From DATBGS01 sp036557885 (GTDB lineage Bacteria > Chloroflexota > Ktedonobacteria > Ktedonobacterales > DATBGS01), in assembly GCA_036557885.1 (NCBI GenBank), contig DATBGS010000085.1, positions 1 to 35,860 on the forward strand: a stretch of 35,860 bases of DNA. Reading direction: 5' to 3'. The position numbers were made by a program, and so were the translations under genes. Positions within the stretch are counted from its first letter, which is position 1, and each line of letters opens with the position of its first letter. Below the pieces are notes generated by a model. The model was not told the origin of the DNA. It saw only the letters and a program-made list of their open reading frames with translations, and did no database searches. Below, one piece after another: positions 1-7,176 of this stretch.

Positions 1-1
1 T

Positions 2-1105
2 ACACGGGTTGAACGCATTGTCGCCATCAAAGTCTTGCGTTCCCTTGCCAAAAGCGATAGTAACGCTGTTGAGCGCTTTCGGCGGGAGGCGCACGCTGCT
101 GCCCGCCTTTCGCACCCCAACGCCGTCACCGTCTACGACTTTCTGGAAGAGCGCAACGAACACTTTTTAATCATGGAATATGTCGAAGGCGTCAACCTGA
201 AGCAGCTTTTGGCAGAAAAACACCTGCTCTCGGCAGAAGAAGCCATAGACATCACCTGCCAGATGTGCTCGGTGCTCCAGGTAGCGCATGCCCAGGGATT
301 TATTCACCGCGACATCAAACCCCAAAACATCATGATCACCCCGGACGGCCAGGCCAAGCTGACCGACTTTGGCATTGTGCGCGTCATGGAAGCGGCAGGC
401 TTAACCAACAGCGGCATTGTGCTGGGCACCGCCGACTACCTCGCGCCAGAGCAGGCGCGTGGCGAAACGCTCAGCCCGGCCAGCGACCTCTACTCGCTCG
501 GCGTTGTGCTCTATGAGATGCTGGCGGGGCGCCCCCCGTTTATCGGCAGTTCGGCGGTGCAGGTCGCCATGCAGCACGCCAACAAAATTCCGCCGCCGCC
601 CTCCATCTACAACCCACGCATCCCCCGCTCGCTGGAAACCGTCATCAAAAGAGCATTGCAAAAGCAACCCCAGGCGCGCTACCCCAATGCCGAGGAGATG
701 AGCAAGGCGCTGAAAGAGAGCTTAAAGAGCAGCCTGGAAGAAGGCGCCACCATCCCTGGCAGCTTCCCCGCCGTTGAGCCGCCGTCGGGCCGCCGCACTT
801 CTGGGCAGGTCGCCTCCTCTCCGCGCCCTGGCACCCGCTCAGCAACCGCCGCCTCTTCTGGTCCCCCGGCAGATTGGAGCCTGCGCCCCGCTCTCGCCAG
901 GCCAGAGACACACCGCACCCCGCGCTGGGCCTACCTGTTGATCTTCCTGGCTGCGCTCATCCTGCTGGGCGCGCTGGCGGTTGGCGCCTTTTTTGCTCTT
1001 GCTAAACCGGCCCTCGGCAGCCCCCATATGGCAGCCCACCAGTCAGCGCAGGTCTTCCTGCCGGTTGATCTGGCTACCCGCGCACCACAAGCAGCTTCTA
1101 TGTAA
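2..1105 (+). CDS. Serine/threonine protein kinase, PknB type (5' end outside window)
   Basis: This is a Hanks-type Ser/Thr kinase that enters the window already in frame. The first visible residues contain the VAIK lysine of subdomain II, so the glycine-rich loop and true start lie upstream; the first in-frame TTG at 35 is not a plausible start. In order one sees the helix C glutamate (RREAHAAARL), the hinge (IMEYVEG), the catalytic loop HRDIKPQN, the DFG metal-binding motif, and the APE motif (YLAPEQA) closing the activation segment. A Pro/Ser/Arg-rich linker follows (about nt 770-915), then one membrane segment (about nt 925-1005) and a short tail of about 30 residues predicted to be outside. 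There is no PASTA or other sensor domain, so the stimulus cannot be told. It ends 19 nt before ridA, but a functional link to that gene is not evident. Confidence 0.95.
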   Translation, partial: TRVERIVAIKVLRSLAKSDSNAVERFRREAHAAARLSHPNAVTVYDFLEERNEHFLIMEYVEGVNLKQLLAEKHLLSAEEAIDITCQMCSVLQVAHAQGFIHRDIKPQNIMITPDGQAKLTDFGIVRVMEAAGLTNSGIVLGTADYLAPEQARGETLSPASDLYSLGVVLYEMLAGRPPFIGSSAVQVAMQHANKIPPPPSIYNPRIPRSLETVIKRALQKQPQARYPNAEEMSKALKESLKSSLEEGATIPGSFPAVEPPSGRRTSGQVASSPRPGTRSATAASSGPPADWSLRPALARPETHRTPRWAYLLIFLAALILLGALAVGAFFALAKPALGSPHMAAHQSAQVFLPVDLATRAPQAASM

Positions 1106-1124
1106 GAGAAAGCGAGAACACGTC

Positions 1125-1511
1125 ATGCAGCGTGAACAGATCACCACTGCCCATGCCCCAGCGGCTATCGGCCCTTACAGTCAGGCCATCAAAACCGGCA
1201 ACCTCATCTTCACCGCCGGACAAATTCCGCTGGACCCGGCCACCGGCCAGATCGTCAGCGGAGGCATTCAGGAGCAAACCCAGCGCGTGCTGGAAAACCT
1301 GGGCGCGGTGCTGGCCGCTGCCGGAAGCTCCTTCGAAGCCGTCATCAAAACCAACGTGTTTCTCAAGAGCATGAGCGATTTCGCGGCGATGAATGAAGTC
1401 TATGGCCGCTATTTTACCGGCGCAGCCCCCGCGCGCAGCACGGTGGCCGTCGCGGACTTACCGCGCGGATCGCTGGTAGAGATCGAATGCGTGGCGCTGG
1501 CTGCGTCCTGA
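1125..1511 (+). CDS. ridA: RidA family reactive intermediate/imine deaminase
   Basis: A 128-residue protein of the YjgF/YER057c/UK114 family, which hydrolyses reactive enamine/imine intermediates (for example 2-aminoacrylate from PLP enzymes) to ketoacids and ammonia in the cytosol. Family hallmarks are visible throughout: the N-terminal APAAIGPYSQA, the GQIPLDP segment, and the C-terminal block ARSTVAVADLPRGSLVEIECVA, which holds the arginine that binds the substrate carboxylate in RidA proper. The length matches the family's usual 125-130 residues. The reading frame is open further upstream (to 981), but that part overlaps the kinase and has no family similarity; the ATG at 1125 is where RidA proteins begin. 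The Shine-Dalgarno is weak (AAGAGAAAGCGAG). Its stop lies 4 nt from the convergent pspC-like gene. Confidence 0.95.
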   Translation: MQREQITTAHAPAAIGPYSQAIKTGNLIFTAGQIPLDPATGQIVSGGIQEQTQRVLENLGAVLAAAGSSFEAVIKTNVFLKSMSDFAAMNEVYGRYFTGAAPARSTVAVADLPRGSLVEIECVALAAS

Positions 1512-1515
1512 GCGC

Positions 1516-1713
1516 CTACTCCTGCGGAAGCATCAGACTGAGCGCCAGATAAAAGCCACCAATCACCAGACTAAAAGGAATAAAGAGCAGCAGCGTTACC
1601 AGACGCAGCAGCGTGGCATCTGTCCCAAACGTCTCTGCGAGGCCGCCGATCACCCCGGTCAGCATCTTGTCGGTGTGGCTGCGGTGAAGGTGCCTGGCGG
1701 TAATCTCTTGCAT
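1516..1713 (-). CDS. PspC domain small membrane protein
   Basis: A 65-residue protein consisting of little more than a PspC domain: a short basic N-terminus (ARHLHRSHTDKMLTGVIGGLAE), the FGTDATLLRLV segment and a single long hydrophobic stretch ending in LMLPQE. PspC in enterobacteria is a membrane-bound toxin-resistance/stress sensor of the phage-shock response; stand-alone mini-PspC proteins of this size are common and mostly uncharacterised. The ATG at 1713 is chosen because AAAGGAGA (complement of 1721-1728) lies 7 nt upstream. A more upstream in-frame start at 1743 would place this ribosome binding site inside the gene. It is divergent from the DnaA-like gene and shares a 134-nt intergenic region with it. 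Confidence 0.88.
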   Translation of the reverse strand: MQEITARHLHRSHTDKMLTGVIGGLAETFGTDATLLRLVTLLLFIPFSLVIGGFYLALSLMLPQE

Positions 1714-1847
1714 AACTGGTTCTCCTTTGCAAATAGACAACACTCAATGCGCTGAACATCTGCTTTTGTTGCAGGAGCCATGCCACATAGAACGGCCAGG
1801 CGCGTGCCAGACGGGAAGCCTCCTGCGTATGAGGATTGTTGGTCACC

Positions 1848-2963
1848 ATGCCTATGCTAGACAATGAGCCGCCGCAGCATTCACGCTACCAGGGGTCCGA
1901 TATGGCAGAAGACTTCGTTTCTTCAACGCTGAACCCGCGTTTTACCTTTTACAATTTTATGGTGGGGCGCAGCAACAGCATGGCCTACGCCGGGGCAATG
2001 TCGGTAGGTGAGCACCCGGCGCGTTCCTACAACCCGTTGTTTATTTATGGAGGGGTAGGGCTGGGCAAAACCCATCTGGCGCAGGCCATTGGGCAAGAGG
2101 CGATGTCGCGTGGGTACACCGTCTTCTATACAACGGCGGAGGCGTTCGGCAATGATCTCATTGACGCGCTAAGCAAACGCGCAATGGAGGAATTTCGCCT
2201 CAAATACCGCAGCATGGATGTGTTGCTGGTGGATGATGTGCAATACGTGGAGGGCAAACAACCCATCCTTGATGAGTTGTTCCATACCATTGATTCCCTG
2301 CATCAGCACGACAAGCAAAGCGTCCTGTGCAGTGACCGCCACCCAAACGAACTCAAAGGACTGACCGACCAGATGCGCTCGCGGCTGACCGGCGGCAGCA
2401 TCGTTGATGTAATTCTGCCGGATATGGAACTGCGCACCGCCATTTTGCGCTCCAAGCCTGAAGTCTACGCGAACGACGTACCCCTGGATATTGTAGATTT
2501 TGTGGCCCGCCAGGTGAAATCAAACGTGCGCGTGCTGGAAGGCGCGTTGCAGAACGTCATCGCTATGGCAAGGCTGCAACATCTCCCTTATAGCCTGGAA
2601 CTGGCGAAGGAAGCCATCGCGCCAATCTTGAAGGAACTGGGGATAGAGCCGCCCCCCAGACAAAGCCCGCAGGGGATTGTGCAGCTTATCTGCAAGTATT
2701 ACAAAATCTCCAAGGCCGACATCTACAGCCAGCGGCGCAGTCACCATATCGCATTTCCGCGTCAGGTGGCGATGTACCTCATGCGTAATGAACTGGTCAT
2801 GCCGCTGGAAGCCATCGGGAATCACCTGGGCGGGCGCGATCATTCCACTGTAATCTATGGCTACAGAAGAATTGAGCAACAGATCAAAACCGATGAGGAA
2901 GCCCAGGGAGAAGTCCATTACCTGAGACAAAAAATTTACGACGACGATGACGATGAGGACTAA
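1848..2963 (+). CDS. DnaA-like initiator paralogue lacking domains I and II
   Basis: A 371-residue AAA+ protein of the DnaA family, which binds DnaA boxes and, as an ATP-bound filament, opens replication origins. The protein begins almost directly with domain III (LNPRFTFYNFMVG, then NPLFIYGGVGLGKTHL as Walker A and LLVDDVQ as Walker B; MRSRL carries the sensor/arginine-finger region). Domain IV follows, with the DnaA signature GGRDHSTV. Bacterial DnaA is usually about 450 residues with an oligomerising domain I and a linker II; both are absent here. There is no dnaN, recF or rpmH neighbour and no DnaA-box cluster nearby, so this is probably a second DnaA, not the main initiator. It is not an Hda, which lacks domain IV. 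The C-terminus is an acidic run of seven D/E residues. The start is uncertain: ATG 1848 or ATG 1902, the latter with AGGGG upstream. Confidence 0.88.
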   Translation: MPMLDNEPPQHSRYQGSDMAEDFVSSTLNPRFTFYNFMVGRSNSMAYAGAMSVGEHPARSYNPLFIYGGVGLGKTHLAQAIGQEAMSRGYTVFYTTAEAFGNDLIDALSKRAMEEFRLKYRSMDVLLVDDVQYVEGKQPILDELFHTIDSLHQHDKQSVLCSDRHPNELKGLTDQMRSRLTGGSIVDVILPDMELRTAILRSKPEVYANDVPLDIVDFVARQVKSNVRVLEGALQNVIAMARLQHLPYSLELAKEAIAPILKELGIEPPPRQSPQGIVQLICKYYKISKADIYSQRRSHHIAFPRQVAMYLMRNELVMPLEAIGNHLGGRDHSTVIYGYRRIEQQIKTDEEAQGEVHYLRQKIYDDDDDED

Positions 2964-2969
2964 GGTCGC

Positions 2970-3419
2970 CTATTTCCTCGCCTGCTCCGCAGCGATCACG
3001 GCAGCCACTTCCTCCAGCGTCTCCACCTCAGAAGTACAGAAGCCGCAGCGCGTCGCCTTCTTAGGAATCATATTGTAGCAAAACGGGCATGCGCGCGTTG
3101 TGGGGTCGGGCGCCTTCTCTTTGAGAACGTGCTTCATGAATTCATTGATCGGCAGCACGACAAAGAAGTAGACGACTGCCGCGATGATCAAGAAGCTGAT
3201 CACAGAGTTGATAAAATCGCCAATGGCAAATTTGCTGGCACTGCCTGGAAAAGAGACCGTCCAGTCAGGGAAGTTAAAGTTACCAAAAATACCGATGAGG
3301 GGCGTTATCAGGTCTTTGACCAACGCCGTCACAATCGCACTAAAGGCCGCGCCAATGATAATACCAACTGCCAGGTCCACCACGTTACCGCGCAAGATAA
3401 AATCCCGAAACCCCTTCAT
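2970..3419 (-). CDS. mscL: Large-conductance mechanosensitive channel MscL with C-terminal zinc ribbon
   Basis: A 149-residue MscL, the homopentameric inner-membrane channel that opens under membrane tension to release solutes during hypo-osmotic shock. The canonical N-terminus (MKGFRDFILRGNVVDLAVG), TM1 (about residues 14-45) and TM2 (about 70-92) are present. The usual cytoplasmic helix is followed by an added zinc ribbon: C111-P-F-C114 and C125-G-F-C128, with a short tail to 149. MscL of E. coli (136 residues) has no such module. The start is fixed by GGAGGG six nt before ATG 3419. A strong promoter lies at 3527-3555 with a near-palindrome between its hexamers. The gene converges with the DnaA-like gene, 6 nt between stops. 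Confidence 0.95.
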   Translation of the reverse strand: MKGFRDFILRGNVVDLAVGIIIGAAFSAIVTALVKDLITPLIGIFGNFNFPDWTVSFPGSASKFAIGDFINSVISFLIIAAVVYFFVVLPINEFMKHVLKEKAPDPTTRACPFCYNMIPKKATRCGFCTSEVETLEEVAAVIAAEQARK

Positions 3420-3526
3420 GGAAACCCTCCAGACCATGCTAACCCAAGAAACGCTGCTGCGAGGCTTTGCTCAGCGCCAGGGCCGCTGCCAAAAGAGCAG
3501 CAGACCTCCCTGGCGGCTCAGGCGCT

Positions 3527-3555
3527 ACGATAGCATCGGACATGTACGATGTCAA
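3527..3555 (-). promoter_or_regulatory. Promoter of mscL with palindrome in the spacer
   Basis: On the minus strand: -35 TTGACA (complement of 3550-3555), exactly 17 nt, -10 TATCGT (complement of 3527-3532). The spacer contains the near-palindrome CATCGGACATGTACGATG (plus strand 3535-3552), which would place a dimeric repressor directly over the promoter. No regulator gene is adjacent, so the identity of a binding protein is open. Confidence 0.6.
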
Positions 3556-3578
3556 CAATGTGGCTGTGCCAGCATTGT

Positions 3579-4910
3579 TCATCTACTCTTGAGTTCAGCC
3601 AGAAACTTCAGCACCAGCCGGTTAAAGACTTCCGGCTGCTCCAGCGAGGGCAAATGCGCCGTGCCAGGCAGCACGATTTTTCTGGCGCCAGGGATGTCCC
3701 GCGCCAGCCGCTCGGCTGACTCCAGCACATCCGGCACGTCGTGCTCGCCCACCAGCACCAGCGTGGGCACACTAATCTCTCCCAGCCGCAAGAGCGCGGG
3801 CGGCTCAAGCGCCTGCGGCTGGCCCTGCTCTGGCTCCAGCGCGCGCCGCACGTTTTCCGTGTTCATCTCGCGCACCAGTTCGCGCACCGCCGGGGCCACC
3901 TGCTCCGGCGCTCGCCCAGGCCCATCCACCCAGAGCCGCAGTTCCATCTCCACCGATTGCGCCACATCGCCCGCCTCAGCGAGCGCGTCAATGGTCTGCC
4001 ACTGCTGCATCAGATAGTCCGAAGGTTGCCTGCCGCTGATACCCGCCCCCACCAGGACCAGCGCCGCCACCATCCCTGGATATTCCAGCGCAAAATCAGT
4101 GGCAAGCTGCCCACCCATCGAGGAGCCAATGAGCACCGCCCGTTCCACGCCCAGGAAGCCCAGCAGCCCGGCCAGGTCTGCGCGATTGGAAAACGCCCCC
4201 GGCGGCATGCTTGAGCGACCAAAGCCGCGCAGATCGTAGCGAATGACCCGATACCGCCAGGAAAAATCGCTCACCTGCGCGTTCCACATGCGGCTGTTGG
4301 TCAGCCCGGAATGCAGGAACACCACCGGCTGACCCTCGCCACCAGCCTCGTAATACAGTCGAGCGCCGTTGATGGTGGAAAAGCCTTGTTGGGAGACGGT
4401 TGCCGCAACCCGAAAGCCCAGGCTTTCGTAGAGGTGCTGCGCGGGCAGGTTGCCGTCTGTCACATAGAGCGCCAGATCGTCGTAGTTGTGCGCGAGCAAG
4501 GCGTTGATGCTCTTTTGCAGCAGATAGCGCCCCATGCCCTGGTTTTTGACCGTTGGATGGGTCATCAGAAAGGCAACCAGCGGGCGCTGGGTCTTTTCCC
4601 ACAGAATCACCAGCACAGCAGCCAACGCCTGCCCATCCTGCTCAGTCACAAATGAGCAGAGGTCCAGCGCCGGACCATCTTCCCCGGCAAAATGCCGCTG
4701 CACCTCAGCCAGCGCGCCTTCCAGCGCTTCGCCCTCGTCGTCAATCGTGCCCCGGTAGGCGTCCCACATCAGACGCGCCAGCGCGGGCGTATCTGCCGCT
4801 GTGACCTGGCGCGCGTGCCAGCGCTCCTCCACTGCCTGCGGCTGCAACGTTAGCTGCATCCTATAGCGCCTGCGTATGATCTCTGACCCAGTGCTCATAT
4901 TAGACGACAT
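3579..4910 (-). CDS. GNAT acetyltransferase - alpha/beta hydrolase fusion protein
   Basis: A 443-residue protein with two enzyme domains. Residues about 30-175 form a GNAT N-acetyltransferase (acetyl-CoA loop at KNQGMGRYLL near 122-131; LYVTDGNLPAQHLYESLGF near 148-166 is the typical end of the fold). Residues about 178-443 are an alpha/beta hydrolase: oxyanion-hole HSG at 200-202, nucleophile elbow GSSMG with Ser264, acid Asp391 (GEHDVPD) and His419 (GTAHLPSLE). All catalytic positions look intact. The acylated substrate and the ester/amide cleaved cannot be predicted. The ATG at 4910 lies inside the end of rsgA (11-nt overlap) and is preceded by AGGAGG (complement of 4920-4925) at 9 nt, so translation is probably coupled to rsgA. 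A later ATG (codon 5) would remove the overlap. Confidence 0.85.
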   Translation of the reverse strand: MSSNMSTGSEIIRRRYRMQLTLQPQAVEERWHARQVTAADTPALARLMWDAYRGTIDDEGEALEGALAEVQRHFAGEDGPALDLCSFVTEQDGQALAAVLVILWEKTQRPLVAFLMTHPTVKNQGMGRYLLQKSINALLAHNYDDLALYVTDGNLPAQHLYESLGFRVAATVSQQGFSTINGARLYYEAGGEGQPVVFLHSGLTNSRMWNAQVSDFSWRYRVIRYDLRGFGRSSMPPGAFSNRADLAGLLGFLGVERAVLIGSSMGGQLATDFALEYPGMVAALVLVGAGISGRQPSDYLMQQWQTIDALAEAGDVAQSVEMELRLWVDGPGRAPEQVAPAVRELVREMNTENVRRALEPEQGQPQALEPPALLRLGEISVPTLVLVGEHDVPDVLESAERLARDIPGARKIVLPGTAHLPSLEQPEVFNRLVLKFLAELKSR

Positions 4911-5976
4911 CGTTCCATTCCTCCTCGCTCATGCCAGCCCCATCCTGGCACAGCCGACAATAGCTGTCGTAGCGCTCTCGATCTACGCTGCCAGCCCGCA
5001 CAGCGGCGCGCACGGCGCAGCCTGGCTCGTGCAGATGTGTGCAATCCGAAAGCCGACACGTCCCCAGGAACGGGCGAAACTCTGGGAAGCAGGCATCAAG
5101 CTGTGCCTCAGCCAGGTCACCCAGCGCCAGCGCGCGAATGCCCGCCGTATCCGCAATATAGCCGCCCGCTGGCCCGCCCAGCGAAATTAGCCGCGTGCCG
5201 GTGGTAGTGTGGCGGCCCTTGTGGTGCAGGGCGCTCACCTCACTCACCTTCAAGCCAAGCTCCGGCTCCAGCGCGTTGAGCAGGCTGGATTTGCCCACGC
5301 CCGATGGCCCCATCAAGGCCGAGGTACGCCCGCCCAGATAGCCGCGCAGCGCCTCGACGCCTTCGCCAGTTTCCGTGCTGGTCAGCACCAGCGGATAGCC
5401 CGCCGCGCGATAGGCGTCGAGACGTTCGGCCAGCCAGGGTTCAAGGCCCAGGTCTACTTTATTGATGCAGATCACGATAGCCAGCCGCTGCACCTCGGCC
5501 AGCACCAGAAAGCGGTCCAGCATGCGCAGATGCGGCGCGGGCTGCGCTGCCGCAAAGACGGGAATCATCTGGTCCAGGCCCGCCACCGAGCGCACCTTGC
5601 CGCCGCCCTTGTCCGGGTCCACGCGGGTATAGTCGCCGCTGCCCGCGCGGGCCACCACCTCTTCGATGACGCCGTTGCCGCCGCCCATCGGCAGCAGGCG
5701 CACCCGATCCCCAACGGCCACCGGGTCATGCACTTTGACGGTGGCCTTTTGCACCCGTTTGGGTGCCGAGCCGCTTTGCGAATATTCCAGTTCTTTGCGC
5801 AGCCGCCCGCGAATGGTGCAAAGAAACGTGCCAGCGGGCGTCTCCACCCGATACAGGCCCCGGTTGCCATCCACAATCAGCCCTTCGGCCAGGGCTGGCG
5901 CAGCAGATGTGTTGTTCTGTTCAGCAACGAAAGAAGAAGTATCGGAAGTAGGCGTCGCGTGTTGTTTCGCGCTCAA
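4900..5976 (-). CDS. rsgA: Ribosome small-subunit-dependent GTPase A (RsgA/YjeQ)
   Basis: RsgA is a circularly permuted GTPase that checks and matures the 30S subunit and leaves it on GTP hydrolysis. An OB-fold (about 40-110) is followed by the permuted G-motifs: G4 NKVDL, then G1 GPSGVGKSSLLNAL, a switch I threonine in GRHTTT, and G3 DTAG. The C-terminal zinc finger has C-x4-C-x-H-x5-C spacing (CRLSDCTHLHEPGC). The start is ambiguous. The TTG at 5976 is chosen because AAGGAG (complement of 5986-5991) is 9 nt upstream; a GTG at 6009 adds 11 residues but has no ribosome binding site. A variable ~30-residue N-terminal extension precedes the OB-fold. It overlaps the GNAT-hydrolase gene downstream and lies just past a minus-strand terminator. 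Confidence 0.94.
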   Translation of the reverse strand: MSAKQHATPTSDTSSFVAEQNNTSAAPALAEGLIVDGNRGLYRVETPAGTFLCTIRGRLRKELEYSQSGSAPKRVQKATVKVHDPVAVGDRVRLLPMGGGNGVIEEVVARAGSGDYTRVDPDKGGGKVRSVAGLDQMIPVFAAAQPAPHLRMLDRFLVLAEVQRLAIVICINKVDLGLEPWLAERLDAYRAAGYPLVLTSTETGEGVEALRGYLGGRTSALMGPSGVGKSSLLNALEPELGLKVSEVSALHHKGRHTTTGTRLISLGGPAGGYIADTAGIRALALGDLAEAQLDACFPEFRPFLGTCRLSDCTHLHEPGCAVRAAVRAGSVDRERYDSYCRLCQDGAGMSEEEWNDVV

Positions 5977-6030
5977 TGTTGAAAGCTCCTTGAGAAAAGG
6001 CGTGTTCACACAATTTGGCCCTATTTTGGG

Positions 6031-6240
6031 CTGGAAAAAAGAAAAACCGGCGGGGGCTTGCCCGCCGGAGGTGCCTTGTGTCAGGTGCCCAAACCTGTAA
6101 ATAGGATGGGCTTGTATCAGGACTCCGCCTCAATTCACCATCCAGAAACCCAGATGATGCTTCAGTTTCATAGTCCGATACATTCTAGCATCCATGCAGC
6201 AGGCACCCTGACAATGTGCCTGTCCTGGCCCAGCATGCCG
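6031..6240 (-). ncRNA. Putative folded RNA ending in an intrinsic terminator, upstream of rsgA
   Basis: Read on the minus strand, this stretch folds into one rod. An outer helix pairs TTGTCAGGGTGCC with GGCACCTGACACAA (about 12 pairs, one base missing). Then come GGATG/CATCC, an internal loop, TATC-GGACT with AGTCC-T-GATA (9 pairs, one bulge), and an apical helix CATCATCT/GGATGGTG with an 8-nt loop. It is followed directly by an 8-bp hairpin and a T-rich tail. A ~190-nt rod with internal loops resembles 6S RNA in shape and size, but no conserved 6S sequence was recognised. It could equally be a leader that attenuates transcription into rsgA, which starts 55 nt after the terminator. Confidence 0.45.
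6034..6068 (-). terminator. Rho-independent terminator facing rsgA
   Basis: On the minus strand CCGGCGGG pairs with CCCGCCGG (8 bp, 6-nt loop; plus-strand 6047-6068) and is followed by TTTTTCTTTTTT (complement of 6035-6046). It stops transcripts before rsgA, so rsgA needs read-through, regulated attenuation, or a promoter within about 25-60 nt. Confidence 0.8.
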
Positions 6241-6406
6241 AGCCAGGAGCGCTCTTAACCGCGAACATTTTCCCTGGCAGTGGGTTCTCTGCCAAAATGC
6301 CCTCGGTTCAGCCGGAAAAGCATCTACCTTGCGCTACAACGGTATCTCTGCCAGTTCAGAAGTTTCCTGCTCCCATCAAACACCGACAGTGCCCAAGCGC
6401 ACAAGC

Positions 6407-6435
6407 AGGATACCACAAAGTAGCAGAACATGCAA
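6407..6435 (-). promoter_or_regulatory. Minus-strand promoter for the folded RNA / rsgA leader
   Basis: TTGCAT (complement of 6430-6435), 17-nt spacer, TATCCT (complement of 6407-6412). Transcripts would start near 6400, giving a ~365-nt RNA to the terminator at 6034. Just after the predicted start CTTGTGC pairs with GCGCAAG. Confidence 0.5.
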
Positions 6436-6710
6436 GCGGAAGGAGGCGCAGTTCCCTCTTTATCCCCTAAAAGGGATAGGCATTCATAAAGCAGAAACTG
6501 TGAACCAAGGCCAGGAGCCGTCTCGGAGAGGCGCGCGAGTGCTACAGATGCGAGGAGCGGCGTGCAGGCTGGTCAGGAAGGGTCCGCGCGGACAGGCGCA
6601 AAAACGCAAGCGCAGTTCTATTCATCTCGCACCCTCTTTCCAGACGACACAAATGTTGTGTCTGCTTTTCGCCTTATGATGTTTCTGTGTGGTTGGGAAC
6701 CACCGCGCCA

Positions 6711-6739
6711 ACTATACCAGATAATTTGCCAAAAAGCAA
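6711..6739 (-). promoter_or_regulatory. Strong extended -10 promoter, minus strand
   Basis: TTGCTT (complement of 6734-6739), 17-nt spacer ending in TGG, TATAGT (complement of 6711-6716). The TGn before the -10 makes this an extended promoter. No gene starts within 700 nt downstream; the product would be a long leader or non-coding RNA running toward rsgA. Confidence 0.5.
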
Positions 6740-7012
6740 GCCCTTGGCATCCCCACCGTCTGCATGGTATCATGGCCGCCAGAAAATGACGTTGCCCCGC
6801 TTTGGGGCGTTCATGTGAAGGAGTGTCCACGCTGCACGGCTGGCATGGCAGTGCTAACTCGCACGCGCCACGCCATGAACCCATCCCTGATCCAGGCCAG
6901 GAACAAGCCGAATGGATACTACGTTCACATTTTGTACCTCTTTCGACTCCCCTCCTGACAAAGCACCCGAAAGCGAACGTGGGTGCACGCGCCAGACCCC
7001 GCCCCAGGACGC

Positions 7013-7028
7013 CCGGCAGGGACGCCGG
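7013..7028 (+). repeat. Dispersed palindromic repeat, copy 1
   Basis: CCGGCAGGGACGCCGG followed by GGCTACAAGCG. The same core, with or without the GCTAC flank, occurs at 9882, 19827, 22291, 23432 and, inverted, 23477. The core ends pair with each other (CCGGC/GCCGG). Confidence 0.85.
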
Positions 7029-7138
7029 GGCTACAAGCGAAAGCACCGCTCGCCGCCGTGCCCTTCTGTCTTAGGGTGCCCATGCTTTGAGGGGCAGCCC
7101 CGGCCACCGCCTGCCCTTCTGTCTTAGGGCGCCGGGCC

Positions 7139-7161
7139 GTCCCCGGCTTCTAGCCGGGCCT
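7139..7161. repeat. Palindrome downstream of recX
   Basis: CCCGGCTTCTAGCCGGG forms a 7-bp hairpin with a 3-nt loop, 15-20 nt past the end of recX. There is no T-tract on either strand, so it may stabilise or end the recX message but is not a typical terminator. Confidence 0.4.
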
Positions 7162-7176
7162 CGCACAGCGCTGGCG

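Larger units (their letters stand above)
6010..7176. other. 1.17-kb region without a convincing gene: minus-strand promoters, folded RNA, terminator, palindromes
   Basis: No reading frame here has both a ribosome binding site and recognisable protein features. The left part (6031-6240) holds a minus-strand folded RNA with terminator; promoters on the same strand sit at 6407-6435 and 6711-6739. Just after the right promoter the minus strand forms a hairpin GTGGTT-CCC-AACCAC and then GACACAA-CAT-TTGTGTC. The right end (6794-7160) carries GC-rich palindromes, including a GCCCC-GCTTT-GGGGC hairpin at 6794-6808, one copy of the dispersed repeat at 7013-7028, and a repeated hairpin motif TGCCCTTCTGTCTTAGGG at 7059 and 7110. 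A 23-codon minus-strand frame around 6543-6613 is too short to support. Confidence 0.6.

Noticed and set aside
3184..4017. 277-codon plus-strand frame across mscL and the GNAT-hydrolase gene
   Set aside because: Crosses two real genes in antisense and reads as low-complexity Ser/Arg sequence.
6035..6400. Possible RNase P RNA or tmRNA in the folded minus-strand region
   Set aside because: A short segment (GCGGTTAAGAGCGC) recalls an RNase P motif, but the defining GAGGAAAGTCC and 3' conserved blocks are absent, and no tRNA-like T-loop sequence for tmRNA exists.
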